A DNA stretch of 64,000 nucleotides. Source: Gerris lacustris (taxonomy: Eukaryota; Arthropoda; Insecta; Hemiptera; Gerridae). Location: the NCBI GenBank assembly GCA_951217055.1, contig OX578281.1, positions 66,218,043 through 66,282,042 on the forward strand, written 5' to 3'. The translations under genes were made by a program, and so were the position numbers. The notes below the pieces were generated by a model. It had not been told where the DNA came from, did no database searches, and worked only from the letters and a program-made list of their open reading frames with translations. Numbering within the stretch: position 1 is the stretch's first letter; each line of letters begins with the position of its first letter. Positions 44,263 to 57,808 of this stretch are shown here, in pieces.

Positions 44263-45070
44263 ACCTCTGTTTTAAGGGTAGAACTTCTATTATTCTAATT
44301 TCAAATGACTTGTTTATCTATTTTCTAATAACTCTTCTACAAATTGACTGTTTCTATCTTTTCCTTTGAAATTAGTATTAGAGATAGAATTTCATCCTAT
44401 TTATTTTCTTAACCATAGTTCAACTAAACTTTCTTTTCCATTCGGTTCATTCAAAAACACTAACCGTACATTTTCCTCTTTTTTTATCATTGAGTAAAAA
44501 GTGTCAGGAAAAGCTAAGCGGGGTGAAAAAGGAGAAGTAAGAGACCCTTTGACAGTACTCGGAACAGAAAATTGGATTGAGGTTTTCTATATACTGATGA
44601 CAGAATAAAAAAAAGGGAAGAAAACACCGACGACATATATACAGGAGTAAAAGAAATAAATTAGGCTGTTTGAAAAGAAGAAGAAAAATCATTTTAACTC
44701 TGCAGAAAACAAAAATTGGTGGAGCAAATGAAAAGTGGTTTTTCACACGACTTCAAGAGTGCGAGTTCACTTGTATGAAACTAACAAAAGGAAAGAGCCA
44801 ATTTCTTTTAATAATAAGGGCAAGATGGCCCTTATTTCAAGGAACTAAGCGCAGCCGAGAGTAAAAATATCACGTTATTTGTAATGATAAATTGATTCGG
44901 ACCTAATTTATCGCTTGGTCTGAAGATGACTTGGAACAATTCGTTGGTGCGAACTCATAAACAACTTGAGAGTTTTAGAAAGTCAGAGTTATAATATAAA
45001 AATTCAATTAAGTTTTATAATTAAGTTGTAATGAAATAATAACAGCATTTCATGATTCCAATAGTCATTT
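44263..45070. other. unassigned DNA
   Basis: No gene seen. Confidence 0.35.
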
Positions 45071-45228
45071 ACTACGTTCACACATCGTTTTGGAAACGGT
45101 TTTGAAAACGATCCGCTAGTTCAAAACGCTGTATGAACGGAGATCGACGGATCGTATCGGTTTAGATCCGCTCCGCTAAAAATACGTGATCAGAACGGGG
45201 GATCGAATTCAAAACGCTCGTGTGAACA
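45071..45228. mobile_element. short inverted-end element L
   Basis: GTTCACAC at the left and GTGTGAAC at the right, extended by TCGTTTT/AAAACGCTCG. Interior rich in GGATCG and CGATCC words. GTTCACAC ends recall Harbinger-type MITEs (inference). Confidence 0.4.
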
Positions 45229-45339
45229 GGTCGTGGAGGGGATCGAGATATCAGGTTATTTTACTCTTTTCCACTTTTCAAGTTCTTTGTTTTCGTGAGC
45301 TTCCGTTTCTTTTTTTTAAACTGCAAAAGCGTTGGTAAA

Positions 45340-45727
45340 CAAAAGTTAATACTTATTGTAAAGAAAAAATACTTCATAGTCTTGTAGCATATGCAATTTT
45401 TTCCGTGGTAGACAATGAAAAAACTACTTTAAGATTTAAAAAAAGAAACCTTAAAAAGAGGTTTCACTATAACAAAAGATAAATAAAAAGCATTGACATC
45501 TAGCGGATTTTAATCGTACTAAGAAGCATTTCTGGAAAGATTGCAGCGCTTAGCGGAAGTTTTGATAACTACCAGCACGAATTTTTTACGTCCTAGGACG
45601 TAAAAAAATTTTTCTTTACAGCTAGGAGTAATGAAAAGATTTTTTAAGTCCACGTAATGAAAAAATTGATTTTTGCTTTGTTTTTTAGGCTCTAAAGTTA
45701 CTATTTCACAGCCTACCACGGAAAAAT
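45340..45727 (-). mobile_element. MITE-like element J, copy 2
   Basis: Inverse of J copy 1, with ends TTTTTCCGTGGTAG and CTACCACGGAAAAA. Contains a palindrome TTTTTTACGTCCTAGGACGT near 45584-45610. Confidence 0.55.
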
Positions 45728-45917
45728 AATATTATACCTGACCTAACCCTATAACCGGAGGTTCCACCTTGGATCTTCACTTCATATCCCTTACCTTTGG
45801 TTCCTTAATCCTTCTATAGCGCTAGTCTACCCCCAATTTGTACTGTTAGTTTGTCATAAAAGCCTAAAAATATGTAGCTAGTAAAAATCTTTACTCTTAC
45901 AATGCTATCACTTAACA

Positions 45918-45946
45918 CTGAAGATGATAATATAGAATGTTGAAAC
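45918..45946 (+). other. Penelope-type CTGAAGA...GAAAC motif
   Basis: CTGAAGA and GAAAC lie 17 nt apart; flanking AACAC and GTGTT could pair as stem I. The intervening stem II is weak, so this is at best a decayed hammerhead-like motif. Confidence 0.25.
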
Positions 45947-45964
45947 GTGTTAGTTTATAAAAGA

Positions 45965-46028
45965 AGAAGCAAAAGTCTCTCTACGAAAAAAACTCTCCAC
46001 GTGTTCACGAGAAGAGACTTTTGCTTCT
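45965..46028. other. 16-bp perfect inverted repeat
   Basis: AGAAGCAAAAGTCTCT at 45965-45980 and its inverse at 46013-46028, 32-nt spacer. Function unknown. Confidence 0.8.
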
Positions 46029-46887
46029 ACAATTAATGATAAACTCTACTAACGCTCCATATCCTATGTTTGTTAATAATAAACATAAAATTATGGTGAC
46101 AATATACTAGTTACTTTCTATTAACCTCTCTAGTCATAATTATTATGTATAATATTTATTGTATTTTTCTTAATATAGTACGCTTTTTCCAGAACAGTAA
46201 ATATGATAAAAATATAATAAATATTATAAAATTGATACATAAAAGAACATAGACGTATCACAGATATTGTACTTTATTGTAATCCCTATTAAAATCATTG
46301 ATTTGTTTTAGCTTTAAGTCAAATATTAGAGTTCAAATAGCCTTAGAATTAGGCGAGAAGTAAATAATTAATTTTTAACATCAAAGAAAATTAGTGGGAT
46401 ATGAAAGCGTCTATGGAAATTATCTTAAAGTAATAACATAAATTATTTCTTCACGTTAATTGAAATTAGTTTATTTATAAGAGCTGCTTTCAGCCTTCAT
46501 CAGTTAGTTAGTTAGAAAATGTATTTATTATATGTATACAGAGATTTGAGTTTAATTACAGCTGGTATAAGTATTTTAGGTACAGAGTTACTACTTGAAA
46601 ATAACTAACATAAATTAACATGAAATGTTATAACTATAAGATGGGAATAACTATAACAGTAATTAACAAAAAATAAAAAAAAGTATTAACAATCCACTCA
46701 CAAAAAATCTAAAATAATAATAAAAGGTATATGAAATAATAATAAAAGGTATCATTCATATGTAATAATTGATTGGCTTATAGCAAATCTTAATAGAAAA
46801 TACCTTTTTTTCAAACTAAAACATGCAATAAATCTATAAATAATAAATATCAACATAATAACTTACATAATTACAATACAGGCTTAT
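46029..46887. other. unassigned AT-rich DNA
   Basis: No gene seen. Confidence 0.35.
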
Positions 46888-48490
46888 TATTTATTTTTTT
46901 TTTTTTTTTTTTTTATTTAATTAATTATTTATTTATTTGTTACTATTATTATTTTTTAACTTTAAAAATTAACTATTGCTAAAAATAATTTGTGTATTTT
47001 ATCTAAGTTGGGAATGTCAGTAGATTTAATATTTGGATAGGGGATTCGATCTGGTAAACTTCTGGGATGTATTTCTCTGGAATATTGTAAAGTACTGGAC
47101 TCAATATTGTAAAGTACTGGAATATTGCAAGTATTGTGGACTCAACCCATAGAGTTTGCTCATATCAGGATGAAATATGGTTGTAAGAGCATTGCAAGAT
47201 TTTTTTAGGTGATATTTACCAGTAAGTCTAATCTGGGCAAATTCTTAAGATCCTCAGTATGCGGGAAGTGTTAATAGGAATGTCGAGTAGGAGGTAGGGT
47301 TGTGGGCCTGGTGTTATGGGGATATATTTGAAGATATTTGAAAAGTTAGATTCTTTACGACTGTTTTTATCAAGGTTTAACAGGTATTCAGAGTAATTAT
47401 TAAGGAGAGCAGACTTATTGCTTATTATAGACTTATAGTCCATTCTATTCCAAAGTTCCAGCATTTAGAGAAAAATGGTTTAATTTGAGTGATCCAGTTG
47501 GGTTGGGGGTTGGGGGTTTTTAGAAATGGTGTGTAGCCTATTGAAACATACAAGGGTGTAACGATTATTTTCCATGCTTAAAATTTTGAGCAACCAGTTT
47601 AAAATGGCTTTAAAGATTTTATGAGACATGTGTTGGACTCTTGTTTCTAGTCTAACTGCAAAATTCGGTGTAGTTCTAGGCAGAGCGAGAATTCTTTTAA
47701 GAAAGGTGATTTGGGAATTTTTCTAATTCTGCTTGGTACTTGGGCGCCCAGATTGCTGCACAATACAAAACCGTGTTTAACACTAATGAATCCAACAACT
47801 TCATTCGAGACTGCCACGAGTTAGTCATTATTTTTGATAGCAGAGGAAGGACGGAACCTATAGCTATATTCCCCCTTGATAAAGCCGATTTGGCAGCCAA
47901 GTTGAAAGATGAGGATGAAGAAAACTCAATCCCGAGATACGTATAACATTTTACGATTTCTATAATTTCCTTTTTGTAGAAGAATTTTGGCTGTTCTTTG
48001 GAGAGCTTTCCCTTTTTAAATATCACAATCTTGGTTTTCTTCGTATTCACTTCGAGACTATTAATTTGGCAGAATTCAGCTAGTATAGTTAACAACTGGT
48101 TTAGCATCGTAGGAGAGTAAGCAACAAACCATATCATCTGCATATAGAAGAACAAGTATGTCCACGAGGGCGTCAACTGAAAGACCACTAACTCTTGCAC
48201 GAAAGAAGTATTCGATGTCCGATATAAACAAGACGAACAAAAGCGGGCTTAATTTTTCTCCCTGAAAGGAGGCCTTCAGTGAAATTGAAGGAATGGGTAA
48301 AAACTTTATTTATCTTGGCCTTGAAGGAGGCATTGGCATAGAGACTTCTTAAGCTCCTCAGTAGTTTTGGGCTAACTCCAAGTTTGAACAATTTACTCCA
48401 CAGAAGATGATGTGCTATTGAGTCAAAGGCGCGCTTAAAGTCTATAAAAGCAGCGTAAACCTTCCTATTCTTAAACGTAGTTGGATATTA
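46888..48490 (-). pseudogene. 5'-truncated LINE ORF2 relic (RT)
   Basis: Minus strand. Starts in the RT at KVYAAFIDFKRAFDS (about 48420-48465), then LFKLGVSPKLLRSLRSLYAN. One frameshift leads to KLSPLLFVLFISDI and YADD (48133-48144); another leads to SLEVNTKKTKIVIFKKGKLS and YTYLGIEFSSS. The C-terminal part continues in pieces to about 47225. The T-run at 46888-46915 would be its poly(A) tail. Motifs fit CR1/Jockey-group LINEs. At least two frameshifts and loss of the endonuclease make it dead. Confidence 0.8.
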
Positions 48491-49017
48491 ATTAAAGGCG
48501 ATAGAACAAAAATTTAGTCGGTGCTTCTCCTGCCGTTATATCGTTGAAAAGCTCTTTAAGAGTACAGTAATTGTTGTTATGTAAATTTTTGTCATATTTT
48601 CATTTAGGAGAGGGGGGGGGGGATGCAAATACACGAAAAATATTTCTATAATCTATATCTATACTAGTGATGCGGTGCATAAAGAACTCGCGAGATTGTG
48701 GTCTTATATCACCCCGTAACACAGCATATAAGAATAAGCTTACTGTTTAACACCCTCATCTCGGTCATATTTACAGAAAAACGTTTGTAAAAATAGTTAC
48801 ATATTCATTTGCTATTCATAAAACCTTTTAAAACAATGTATGGCATTGCATGCTGATTACAACTTCCTCTTTAATTGTCTTCATTATTGGCCCCATTCCT
48901 AAAATTTAAAATTGTCAAACAAAGCAGTGATTTTGTAAGGCGAATTTAATTTCGTATAAATTCGCAACTTCTCGATAGCTATAACTGTTTTCCTTCCATC
49001 CATATATAATCCTTATT
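48491..49017. other. unassigned DNA with repeat I fragment
   Basis: About 48553-48640 is an inverse family I fragment. About 48660-48720 is the inverse of 31095-31135. No gene. Confidence 0.4.
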
Positions 49018-49680
49018 TAATAAAATTATTGCAGGCTCACCTTGCTCACCTTTGTTCTACATAATCTTAAACATTAATTAAATGATTGCTGGCTCGCTGC
49101 GCTCGCCTGTTGTAAAAGTATTTTTCCATAATCTTTATTTAATAATATTAAAGCTGGCTCGCTACGCTCGCCTGTTTATAAAGCATTTGTAGTTAATATT
49201 TGATTAATAAAATGATTTCAGGCTCACTACGTTCGCCTGTTTATACAGAGGATCTACATAATATTTATTTAATAAGTATATTACGGGCTCGCTGCGCTCG
49301 CCTGATTATATAGGATTTTTACATTATCTTTATTTATTAATATTAATGCAGGCTCGCTACGCTCGCCTGGTATTGCAGCGTTGGTACATATAGTATTTAT
49401 TTAATAATATTATTGCAGGCTCGCAATGCTCGCCTGTCTATACAGCATTTCTACATCTATATTTAATAAAATTATTGCGGGCGTGCTGCGCTCGCCTGTT
49501 TATATAGCATTTTTATAGTATCTTTACTTAATAAAATGATTGCAGGCTCACTACGTTCGCCTGTTATAAAAGTATTTGTCCATAATCATTATTTAATAAT
49601 ATTAATGCAGGCTCGCTACGCTCACCTGTTTATACAGCATTTGTAGTTAATATTTTATTTAATAAAATGATTGCAGAGAA
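49018..49680 (+). repeat. about 57-60-bp minisatellite with GC core
   Basis: Eleven or so units, each with GCAGGCTCGCTACGCTCGCC and an AT-rich TATTTAATAAAATTATT part. GCTCGCTACGCTCGCC varies little while the AT part drifts. Confidence 0.9.
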
Positions 49681-50024
49681 AGGTTCCTTCGTGCCAAATT
49701 TCAACTCGATCAGGACCATTTTCGATTTATTACGATTTTTTTAAATTTTTGCTGATTCAACAAACTGGCTTCAAGATGGCGGAATCATTTGATTTTCCGG
49801 GCGGCACCACTACAGGTTTCAACTCTCTAGGTTAAATACCTTGGGCGCTACGATGCTAACACCCATACATACATACATACATTCATACATACATACAGAC
49901 GTCATGCTGAAAACCACTCAGGAGGTCTTAAAAACACCCAAAAGGATAATTCCGTTGAAATCTCGAAAAAAATATTTTTGGTGAAAGCAGTACTTTTCCC
50001 ACTATAGGTAGTGAGGAAAAGTAA
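49681..50024 (+). repeat. repeat Q tail with strong terminal hairpin
   Basis: Core GTGCCAAATTTCAACTCGAT, a CATA tract near 49865-49895, and the hairpin TACTTTTCC-CACTA-TAGG-TAGTG-A-GGAAAAGTA near 49990-50023, followed by AAAA. Probably one element with the adjacent minisatellite. Confidence 0.55.
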
Positions 50025-50752
50025 AAAAGCAATATAAAGGCAGTAATGAAACCAAAAGGGTTTTTTTTAACTTATCAAACTTGTTTTATATTTATAACTA
50101 TATCTTTAAAAGTCCTCATCCAATTTTGAAAAAAAAAAAAAAAAATGGGTTGTTTGTTCAAAATAGCCCTGACATGGTCCCATAATAATTTCAACCGTCT
50201 TAGCACATTTAATACAGAATAAAAATAAGTTTGACCCTACTGGGAATTGAAACGAATCCAAATTTCATACTATTTATATAAAATTTCTAATGTGTCAGTC
50301 ATGTGGTATTAAAAGATTATAATTTCCCGAATTATTCTATAACCCATTTCTAAAACTTAAACAGTACTTCTCCTTTCTTTGTGTGCAATAAACCGTCAGT
50401 TTATTAAATGAAGACAAAGTGTTTTTGGAAGAGCTTAAAACCTTCTGGTTCTACACTACTGTAGGGACAAAAGAGACAAAAGATAAACTGGTCGGGTGGT
50501 CTTGAAAAGGACCTTTTAATGTGGGATTTCCATGTAACCGAAGCGCCTCATCCATATTCCCTGTGACGCAAAGTCTGAGAAGTGGTCGCTAAGCCCACAC
50601 CTTTATCACCCTGCTCCATTAGTACTAAGGGTTCTCAAAACTTCATCGTATAATACAAAAGGGTTTAAAGATATTTCATTCGATATAGAATAACGAAAGA
50701 AAGGCTACATACATACTTTAGATTTTTGAGACCTTATCGTCCTAATCCATCG
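50025..50752. other. unassigned DNA
   Basis: No gene seen. Confidence 0.35.
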
Positions 50753-50797
50753 AAAAAAAATCGGTCCAAGACAACTCAGACTAACTTCCCATAAAAT
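50753..50797 (+). repeat. family B start fragment
   Basis: ATCGGTCCAAGACAACTCAG and neighbours match the first 45 bp of family B. Confidence 0.55.
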
Positions 50798-50811
50798 GCC
50801 ACCCGAGCTAA

Positions 50812-51908
<1,097 letters not shown>

Positions 51909-52077
51909 TTCGTTCCCAAAAAACATGAATACGAGTATATTGTTACCTATACAGACGAATTCGCGTGTCGATCTGCTAGGTGAGACTGTGAACCCACCCT
52001 TAGGAACCCTCCTTTAGAACCTTCCAAGTGAAGTGGGACTCCCACCCGGCACTACCGTCTACTCCAATCATCATTTT

Positions 52078-52335
52078 AAATTATAAAAATCATCATGATT
52101 AACCATTCATTTGCTTAGTGTTAAATATTTATTGCATTAACCTCGCTTCAACAATATAGCCACGCGATACCTTGTTAATATATTATTTAAAATGTGTTCT
52201 ACAGGTGTTTGTTTACTTTTTGTTTTCGATTTTCAACAAAATCCTATTTATTTTCATCAATATCAAGAAAACTAGATTTTCCCGGGAAAACGGCTTACAT
52301 CGTCAGATTCGTATTTGAATGGACAACATTTTTGT
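52078..52335 (+). repeat. E' edge fragment and B fragment
   Basis: 52078-52175 matches 9417-9510 (ATCATCATGATTAACCATTC; GCCACGCGATACC). 52266-52335 matches the middle of family B (CTAGATTTTCCCGGGAAAAC). Confidence 0.45.
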
Positions 52336-53835
52336 ATTTTCGTCCTTAATTGCTCTACGATCCCTATACACAAGAGTTAGTAAGCTATTGACAGGCATTA
52401 TTAATAAATAAAATATGTAAAGATTTAAAAGAATAAAGCTGAAGTAGAAAGTAAAAAAGAAAAAAATGAGAAAAAAAAAAAAAATAGAGAGTTCTTTTAT
52501 ATTTCAATTACACAAAAACGGATATGTAAAATCCATAAAGCAGTGTTTTTGACGTTCTCTCTAAATATATATAAATAAAGGCTTTTTTTTTTATGAAAAT
52601 ACCCACAATAATTTAAAGAGAAATCAATATTTAGAAAAAATTAAATCCTTTAGAAAAGAATAAAGGAAAAATAATTTCAAAGAATCCTTAAGAACTAATT
52701 TTTACAATGTGCTCTATAAAAGAAAATTTTTTAAAAGACCAAAAGTTACTAATATACAGGGTTTCCCACATAAGGTGTAACACAGAAAAACCTGATGTTC
52801 TACATCACATTTCTGACAAAAAAATGTTATATAACATAATGGTTGATCGACCTTCGTTTTCGAGATATATCGATTTTTCAATTATCTCATTTTCTGGTTA
52901 CTTTTTCCCATTAAAAACGTTATAGCGTAAAATCTAAAAAAGATAAAAGACGGGGTTTTCACCATTCAAAAGGTGAGGAAATTTGCTTTAAAAATGTTAT
53001 GCTGCTTGCCCATAATACCCTTATTAAATTAATTTTATATACTTCTAAATACAATGTTTTGGTTAATAAGAAATTTATGGTCAACATTCTTGGTAGCATA
53101 ACTTTTTAATTTGTATGGTAAATAAATGAATTTGACCTCATGTAAAACTGGCTCGTTTAATAAGATTTAAAATGATATAACTTGTTAATAAGTTTGCTTC
53201 AAGTTTTCAAACTTATTTGGATGAAATTGAGGTAATAAATGACAAGTTTTTCAGTTTCCATGACTTTAAATGACCCTAAGACTTGCTGAAAAAATAGAAA
53301 GGGTAACAAAAATAAAAAAATATCACTCCTTGTATTATCAAAATGAAAAATTGAATAATATAGTATAGAAAAGTCTACATAATTGATTACAAAAATTAAA
53401 GTACCCCCCCCCCCCTCTCCCTGTTGCGGTTAATGGATCTTCTGCAGCTGCGATGTACACTACCAGTTGCCCGTCTCACTCCTTGTGACGAATATACTGA
53501 AGAAGAAGAATAACAGAAGAAGAAACGGGAAGAACATGAAGTAGTAAATACAAATTGAAAGATCAAGTTTGATCAGTTTCAAAGTCAACATATCAAAATA
53601 AGTAAAATTATAATAAAGTCTGATTTCAACCTTTATTATTAGTAGCTTCAACGTAATCTTGAATAAACAACCTACTATATCGAAACCAATTTTGATTTTA
53701 TCCTTCCATCGGGATGATTGACGGCTTACTTTTATCCCTACTATGTTAAATTTCACTCTATCCTCTTTATTAGATATTTTAAATTCCTCTTACAAATTAT
53801 GCAAATATGTGAGTGCACCGTTATAAAAACTAAAA
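52336..53835. other. unassigned DNA
   Basis: Several short AT-rich frames; none recognisable. C11 run at about 53404-53414. Confidence 0.35.
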
Positions 53836-54505
53836 ATCGGTCCGAGACAACTCAGACAAACTTTCTCATATACGAGTTCATAATTATTTAGCCCAGTGTT
53901 TTCCATTTATTAGTTTTCGTATGTAAATTTAATTATTATTGTGCATTTCATTAAAATTTATCATAAAAATAACTTCTCCCGAGCGGGGAATCGAACCCGG
54001 GTCTCTCGGTCCGCGTTTTAAGCGTTTTTCTCAGGAACTAGATTTTTCCCGGGAAAACGGCTTATATCGTTGGATTCGTATTTAAATGGACTATATTTTA
54101 GAATTTTTTAATCAAAATCGTCGGAACCGTTTTCAAGAAATATTTTTTTTTCATGTTTTTTCAGAGTTTTTGGGGGGTAGCGCCCCCACATTTAGAGCTA
54201 AAATTCATTTCTCGATTTAGCCTCGGGGTATGATTTTTCTGAAGATGTATGCCAAATTTCGTCAAAAGCGGCCCAGTAGTTTAGCCTCCAGGCGTCTGCA
54301 CAGACGACAGACGACAGACAGACGACAGACAGACGACAGACAGACGACAGACAGACGACAGACAGACGACAGACAGACGACAGACAGACATTTTTTAAAA
54401 ACCACTTTTTTGGACTCAGGGGACCTCAAAACGTGCAAATCCATCAAAATCTCAAAATCGAATTTTCGCGCCATCACAATACTTTCTCTTTATATGAGAA
54501 AGTAA
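53836..54505 (+). repeat. family B repeat, copy 2 (most complete)
   Basis: Start TCGGTCCGAGACAACTCAGA. ACTTTCTCATATA near 53867 is mirrored at the end. B-box word GGAATCGAACC at 53987-53997; core GCCAAATTTCGTCAAAAGCG near 54250. Expanded ACAGACAGACG microsatellite at 54299-54390. Terminal hairpin ACTTTCTC-TTTATAT-GAGAAAGT at 54481-54503, then A-run. Confidence 0.75.
54299..54390. repeat. (ACAGACAGACG)n microsatellite
   Basis: About eight 11-bp units inside family B copy 2, an expansion absent from the copies at 6975 and 62673. Confidence 0.9.
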
Positions 54506-54539
54506 AAAATGTCAAACGTGTTAAAATGATTTCTTTTAA

Positions 54540-55125
54540 TTTCAAAAGATTGTTACTCCCCTATGTTTTTTTAGAGTATAAATGGATATAACTATTCATA
54601 CATTCTGTTGTCTAAATAATTATTAATACAAAGGAATGCTTAGTCCATTATATTTTGGGACAAAGAAACAACACACTTCTGTTATTATAAGGGGAGTAAC
54701 AGAGTAAAGTAGAACATTTTCTACATCTTCTTTAGATAGACACTTCCTTCTGTATTTTATAAGGGACTATAAAGAAAAATATTCCCTACATCTTCTTTAG
54801 ATTGTTACTCCCTTCTGTTTTATCTAAGGGGTGTACCAGTCTAAAGAAAAACATTCTCTATATATTCTTTAGATTGTTACTACATTATATTTTTTTAAAA
54901 GGGGAGTAACAGTGTAAAGAAGAACATTCCCTATATTTTCTTTAGATTGTTACTCTCTTCTGTTATTTATAAGATGAGTAACAGTCTAAACAAAAGCATT
55001 CTCTACATTTTATTTAGATTGTTGCTCTCTTCTTTTATATAAATATAAGGGGCGTAACAGTGTAAAGAAGAACATTCTTTACATCTTCTTTAGATTGTTA
55101 CTCTCTTCTGTTTTTCATAAGAAGT
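54540..55125. repeat. foldback family N array
   Basis: About six units of roughly 70-90 bp. Each holds a palindrome TTTAGATTGTTACTCCCTTC ... AAGGGGAGTAACAGTCTAAA, followed by GAACATTCTCTACATCTTC. The foldback centre appears inverted at 54600-54680. Confidence 0.7.
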
Positions 55126-55255
55126 GCCACAATCGGATCACAAAATCAGTAAAAAAGTTTAATATGGTAAACAAAGTTTTAAGTGTAACTTAAAGTAGAA
55201 TTTAATTTAAATAATGCAATTTTATGTATTTTTTTCTGGCTGTTGAATAAAATAA
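55126..55255 (+). repeat. N flank, copy 1
   Basis: GTGCCACAATCGGATCACAA to CTGGCTGTTGAATAAA; repeated at 56466-56610. Confidence 0.6.
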
Positions 55256-55966
55256 ACAGGTCAAGTGTGTGCTAGTCAGCACACAGCGAGGGTCCGTATG
55301 CCACACTATATAGTGTTTAACTGTAAAGTGTATAAACAGTGTTTTTTTAACAGCTTACTTTGAACTATTCTAAGGGTCTGATATTCTCAAAACACACTCT
55401 GATAAAGTATTTTTTGCCACTGAACCGGACTACAACCACATAAATACATCGAAAAGACCATAATTATAAAAATACGTATTTTGTCAATAAAAAATAAAAT
55501 AATATTTTTTTCGAAATTTCCAAAAAGTGGTATCTTTACTTTTGGTCGAAGAATGTGCAGGAATTTTTTCAGATTTTTTGCACTTCACATAAGCGAGATA
55601 GAGGAGGGGGGGGCACGTTTCACACCCACTTCAAACTTGCCTACGCTCGCCCTATCAAAGTTATATCCAAAGAATTATATATTTTTGTAATCAGCTCAAC
55701 GTACCCTTTCATATGATACCCCTCACGATGTCGAAAAAAAAAAAAAAAAAATTTAACCTATAAGTTTTTTCACCCTAATTTTTTTGAAAAATATATTTTT
55801 TTAAGTCGCTATATTTTTAAAATATGTGGGTAGGTACAAGACAGATACATGCCAAATTTCAAAGTGATCGGACGAAAGGTGTAGTAGTGAGAGCACGCGA
55901 GAGGACGGACGGACAGACACACGCAGGAAAATATAAGGGTCCTTGGTTTTGCCGACGGACCCTAAA
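55256..55966 (-). repeat. family D repeat, copy 2
   Basis: Inverse of 33109-33830, including hairpin GTGTGCT-AGTC-AGCACAC near 55270-55287 and the GGACGGACGGACAGACAC tract near 55902. Ends CGGACCCTAAAAA, joining a truncated B copy. Confidence 0.7.
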
Positions 55967-56246
55967 AATTCTAAAATATAGTCCATTTAAATACGAATCT
56001 AACGATATAAGCCGTTATCCCCGGAAAAATCTAGTTCCTGAGAAAATGGCTTAAAACGTGGACAGAGAGAGCCCGGGTTCGATTCCCCGCCCGGGAGAAG
56101 TTATTTTTATGGTAAATTTTGATGAAATGTTCAGTAATAATTAAATGTACTCTCGAAAACTAATAAATGGAAAAAAACTGGGCTAAGTAATTGTGAACTC
56201 GTATATGAGAAAGTTTGTCTAAGTTGTCTCGGACCGATTTTTCTAA
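55967..56246 (-). repeat. family B repeat, copy 3 (5' half)
   Basis: Inverse of the first 280 bp of B, with a perfect GGGTTCGATTCCCCGC word near 56075. Truncated at the D junction. Confidence 0.65.
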
Positions 56247-56610
56247 GGGGAGTACCAGTCTAAAGAAAAACATTCTCTACATCGTCTTTAGATTGATATT
56301 CCCTTCTGTTTTTTTATAATGGGAGTAACAGGCTATAGAAAAACATTCTCTACATCTTCTTTAGATTGATATTCCCTTCTGGTTTTTATAATGGGAGTAA
56401 CAGTCTAAAGAAAAACATTCCCTACATCTTCTATAGATTATTACTCTCTACGAGTTTTTTTTAAAGAAGTACCACAATCGGATCACAATACAGTAAAAAG
56501 TTTAATGTGGGAAACAAGTTTTAAGTGTAATTTAAAGTAGAAGAGATTAAATTTTGATTTATTTATTGTGTAGCATTATTATGTATTTTGTGCTGGCTGT
56601 TGAATTAAAA
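56247..56610. repeat. foldback family N array and flank, copy 2
   Basis: Three more palindromic units (AGTCTAAAGAAAAACATTCT; TTTAGATTGATATTCCCTTC), then the flank CCACAATCGGATCACAATAC seen at 55126. Confidence 0.6.
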
Positions 56611-56667
56611 AAAAGACTAGGATATAATGTATATTAACAATTATTATATTATTTGATCTATCTGTTT

Positions 56668-56685
56668 CCCCCCCCCCCCCCCCCC
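56668..56685. repeat. C18 homopolymer
   Basis: Eighteen C residues in a row. Confidence 0.9.
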
Positions 56686-57247
56686 TTTCTAAAACCCTAG
56701 TGAGTTTCAGACTGAGAAACATAAGTTTATAAAAGATATAGAACTACATTACCTTGTTACTGTAAAAAATGTTTTAAAAAAAGAGACGGTTCAAAGGAAA
56801 GGAGAAGAAGAAAAAATTAATCTTAGATAAGCTGTTTCCTTTCACTGATATTATGTTCAATGTTCATGTGTAGCAGTGTTGTGACGTTGCTGAATCCCGT
56901 ACAGAGGTTAAACAAGATGGTATTTCTAGAGAGAGGCCCAGTATATTTCTAAGGAAAAGGTTTTTTTACTCCGAGGTTTGATCGTTCAATGCCTTGTTCG
57001 CTGAAGTAGATATATAATAAAAGATAGATTGAGTTAAAGAAGGAAAGGAAGATTGGGACGTATTAGTTCGCGAGATGAAGCCTCTTAAACAACAATCCTA
57101 TTGTATTTAAGGTTATACCATTCTCAAAATAAGTCTTAGATTCGACCAAAAAACTCTAATAGTTTTAGTATCCTGGACAATCCTAAAAAAACCAATCCAA
57201 TAAGCTAAAGCTTAGTAAAGTTATGTCATTCATAAAACATCTGTATA
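56686..57247. other. unassigned DNA
   Basis: No gene seen. Confidence 0.35.
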
Positions 57248-57808
57248 TTGCTTCCGAGCTTACCGAAGGTAACGGAAGCATTGTGTTCACTTTTGAGAAC
57301 GAAAAACTTTTGTGCCTCCGATTTTAAAAATTCCAAGACAGAAATCCGTTTCAGACATCAGGGAACATTTTTGGTCTCGTGTCTGTCTGTCTGTCTGTCT
57401 GTCTGTCGGTCTGTGTGTCCGCGAATTATGAAACGTGCGACGATAACTTGAGTAAATGTCAACCGATTTTGATGAAATTTGGTAGACATGTTCATTTTAC
57501 CAATCCCCAGGACGAGTTCGTTGGACAACGTTATCCGTCCAAGCGTTCACGAGCAACGCTCGCGTAAACGTGAACTTCAAATTCAAAATTGGAATTTTAG
57601 GTTGGGAAAAAAATCTAACTTCATCTATTCAATGAGACAAACATTTTTTTCAAGTACAATTTTTCAGTAAAACCAACAGCGACACCGCTATGAAGTGTTA
57701 AAGATCGCTAAAACTATTAATAGTTTTTACACAATAAACATTATAACAATAAAGTACATGATAGGATGCGAGGAAGCTATGTGCCACACTAATTGGCAGT
57801 CTATTATT
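57248..57808 (-). repeat. family A repeat, copy 3
   Basis: Full inverse copy: hairpin at 57250-57279, (GTCT)n at about 57380-57408, core ACCGATTTTGATGAAATTTG, and end GTGCCACACTAATTGGCAG at about 57781-57799. Confidence 0.75.

Noticed and set aside
53460..53756. 98-codon minus-strand frame
   Set aside because: Low-complexity Phe/Leu/Lys composition in AT-rich DNA, no domain, no support for a gene.
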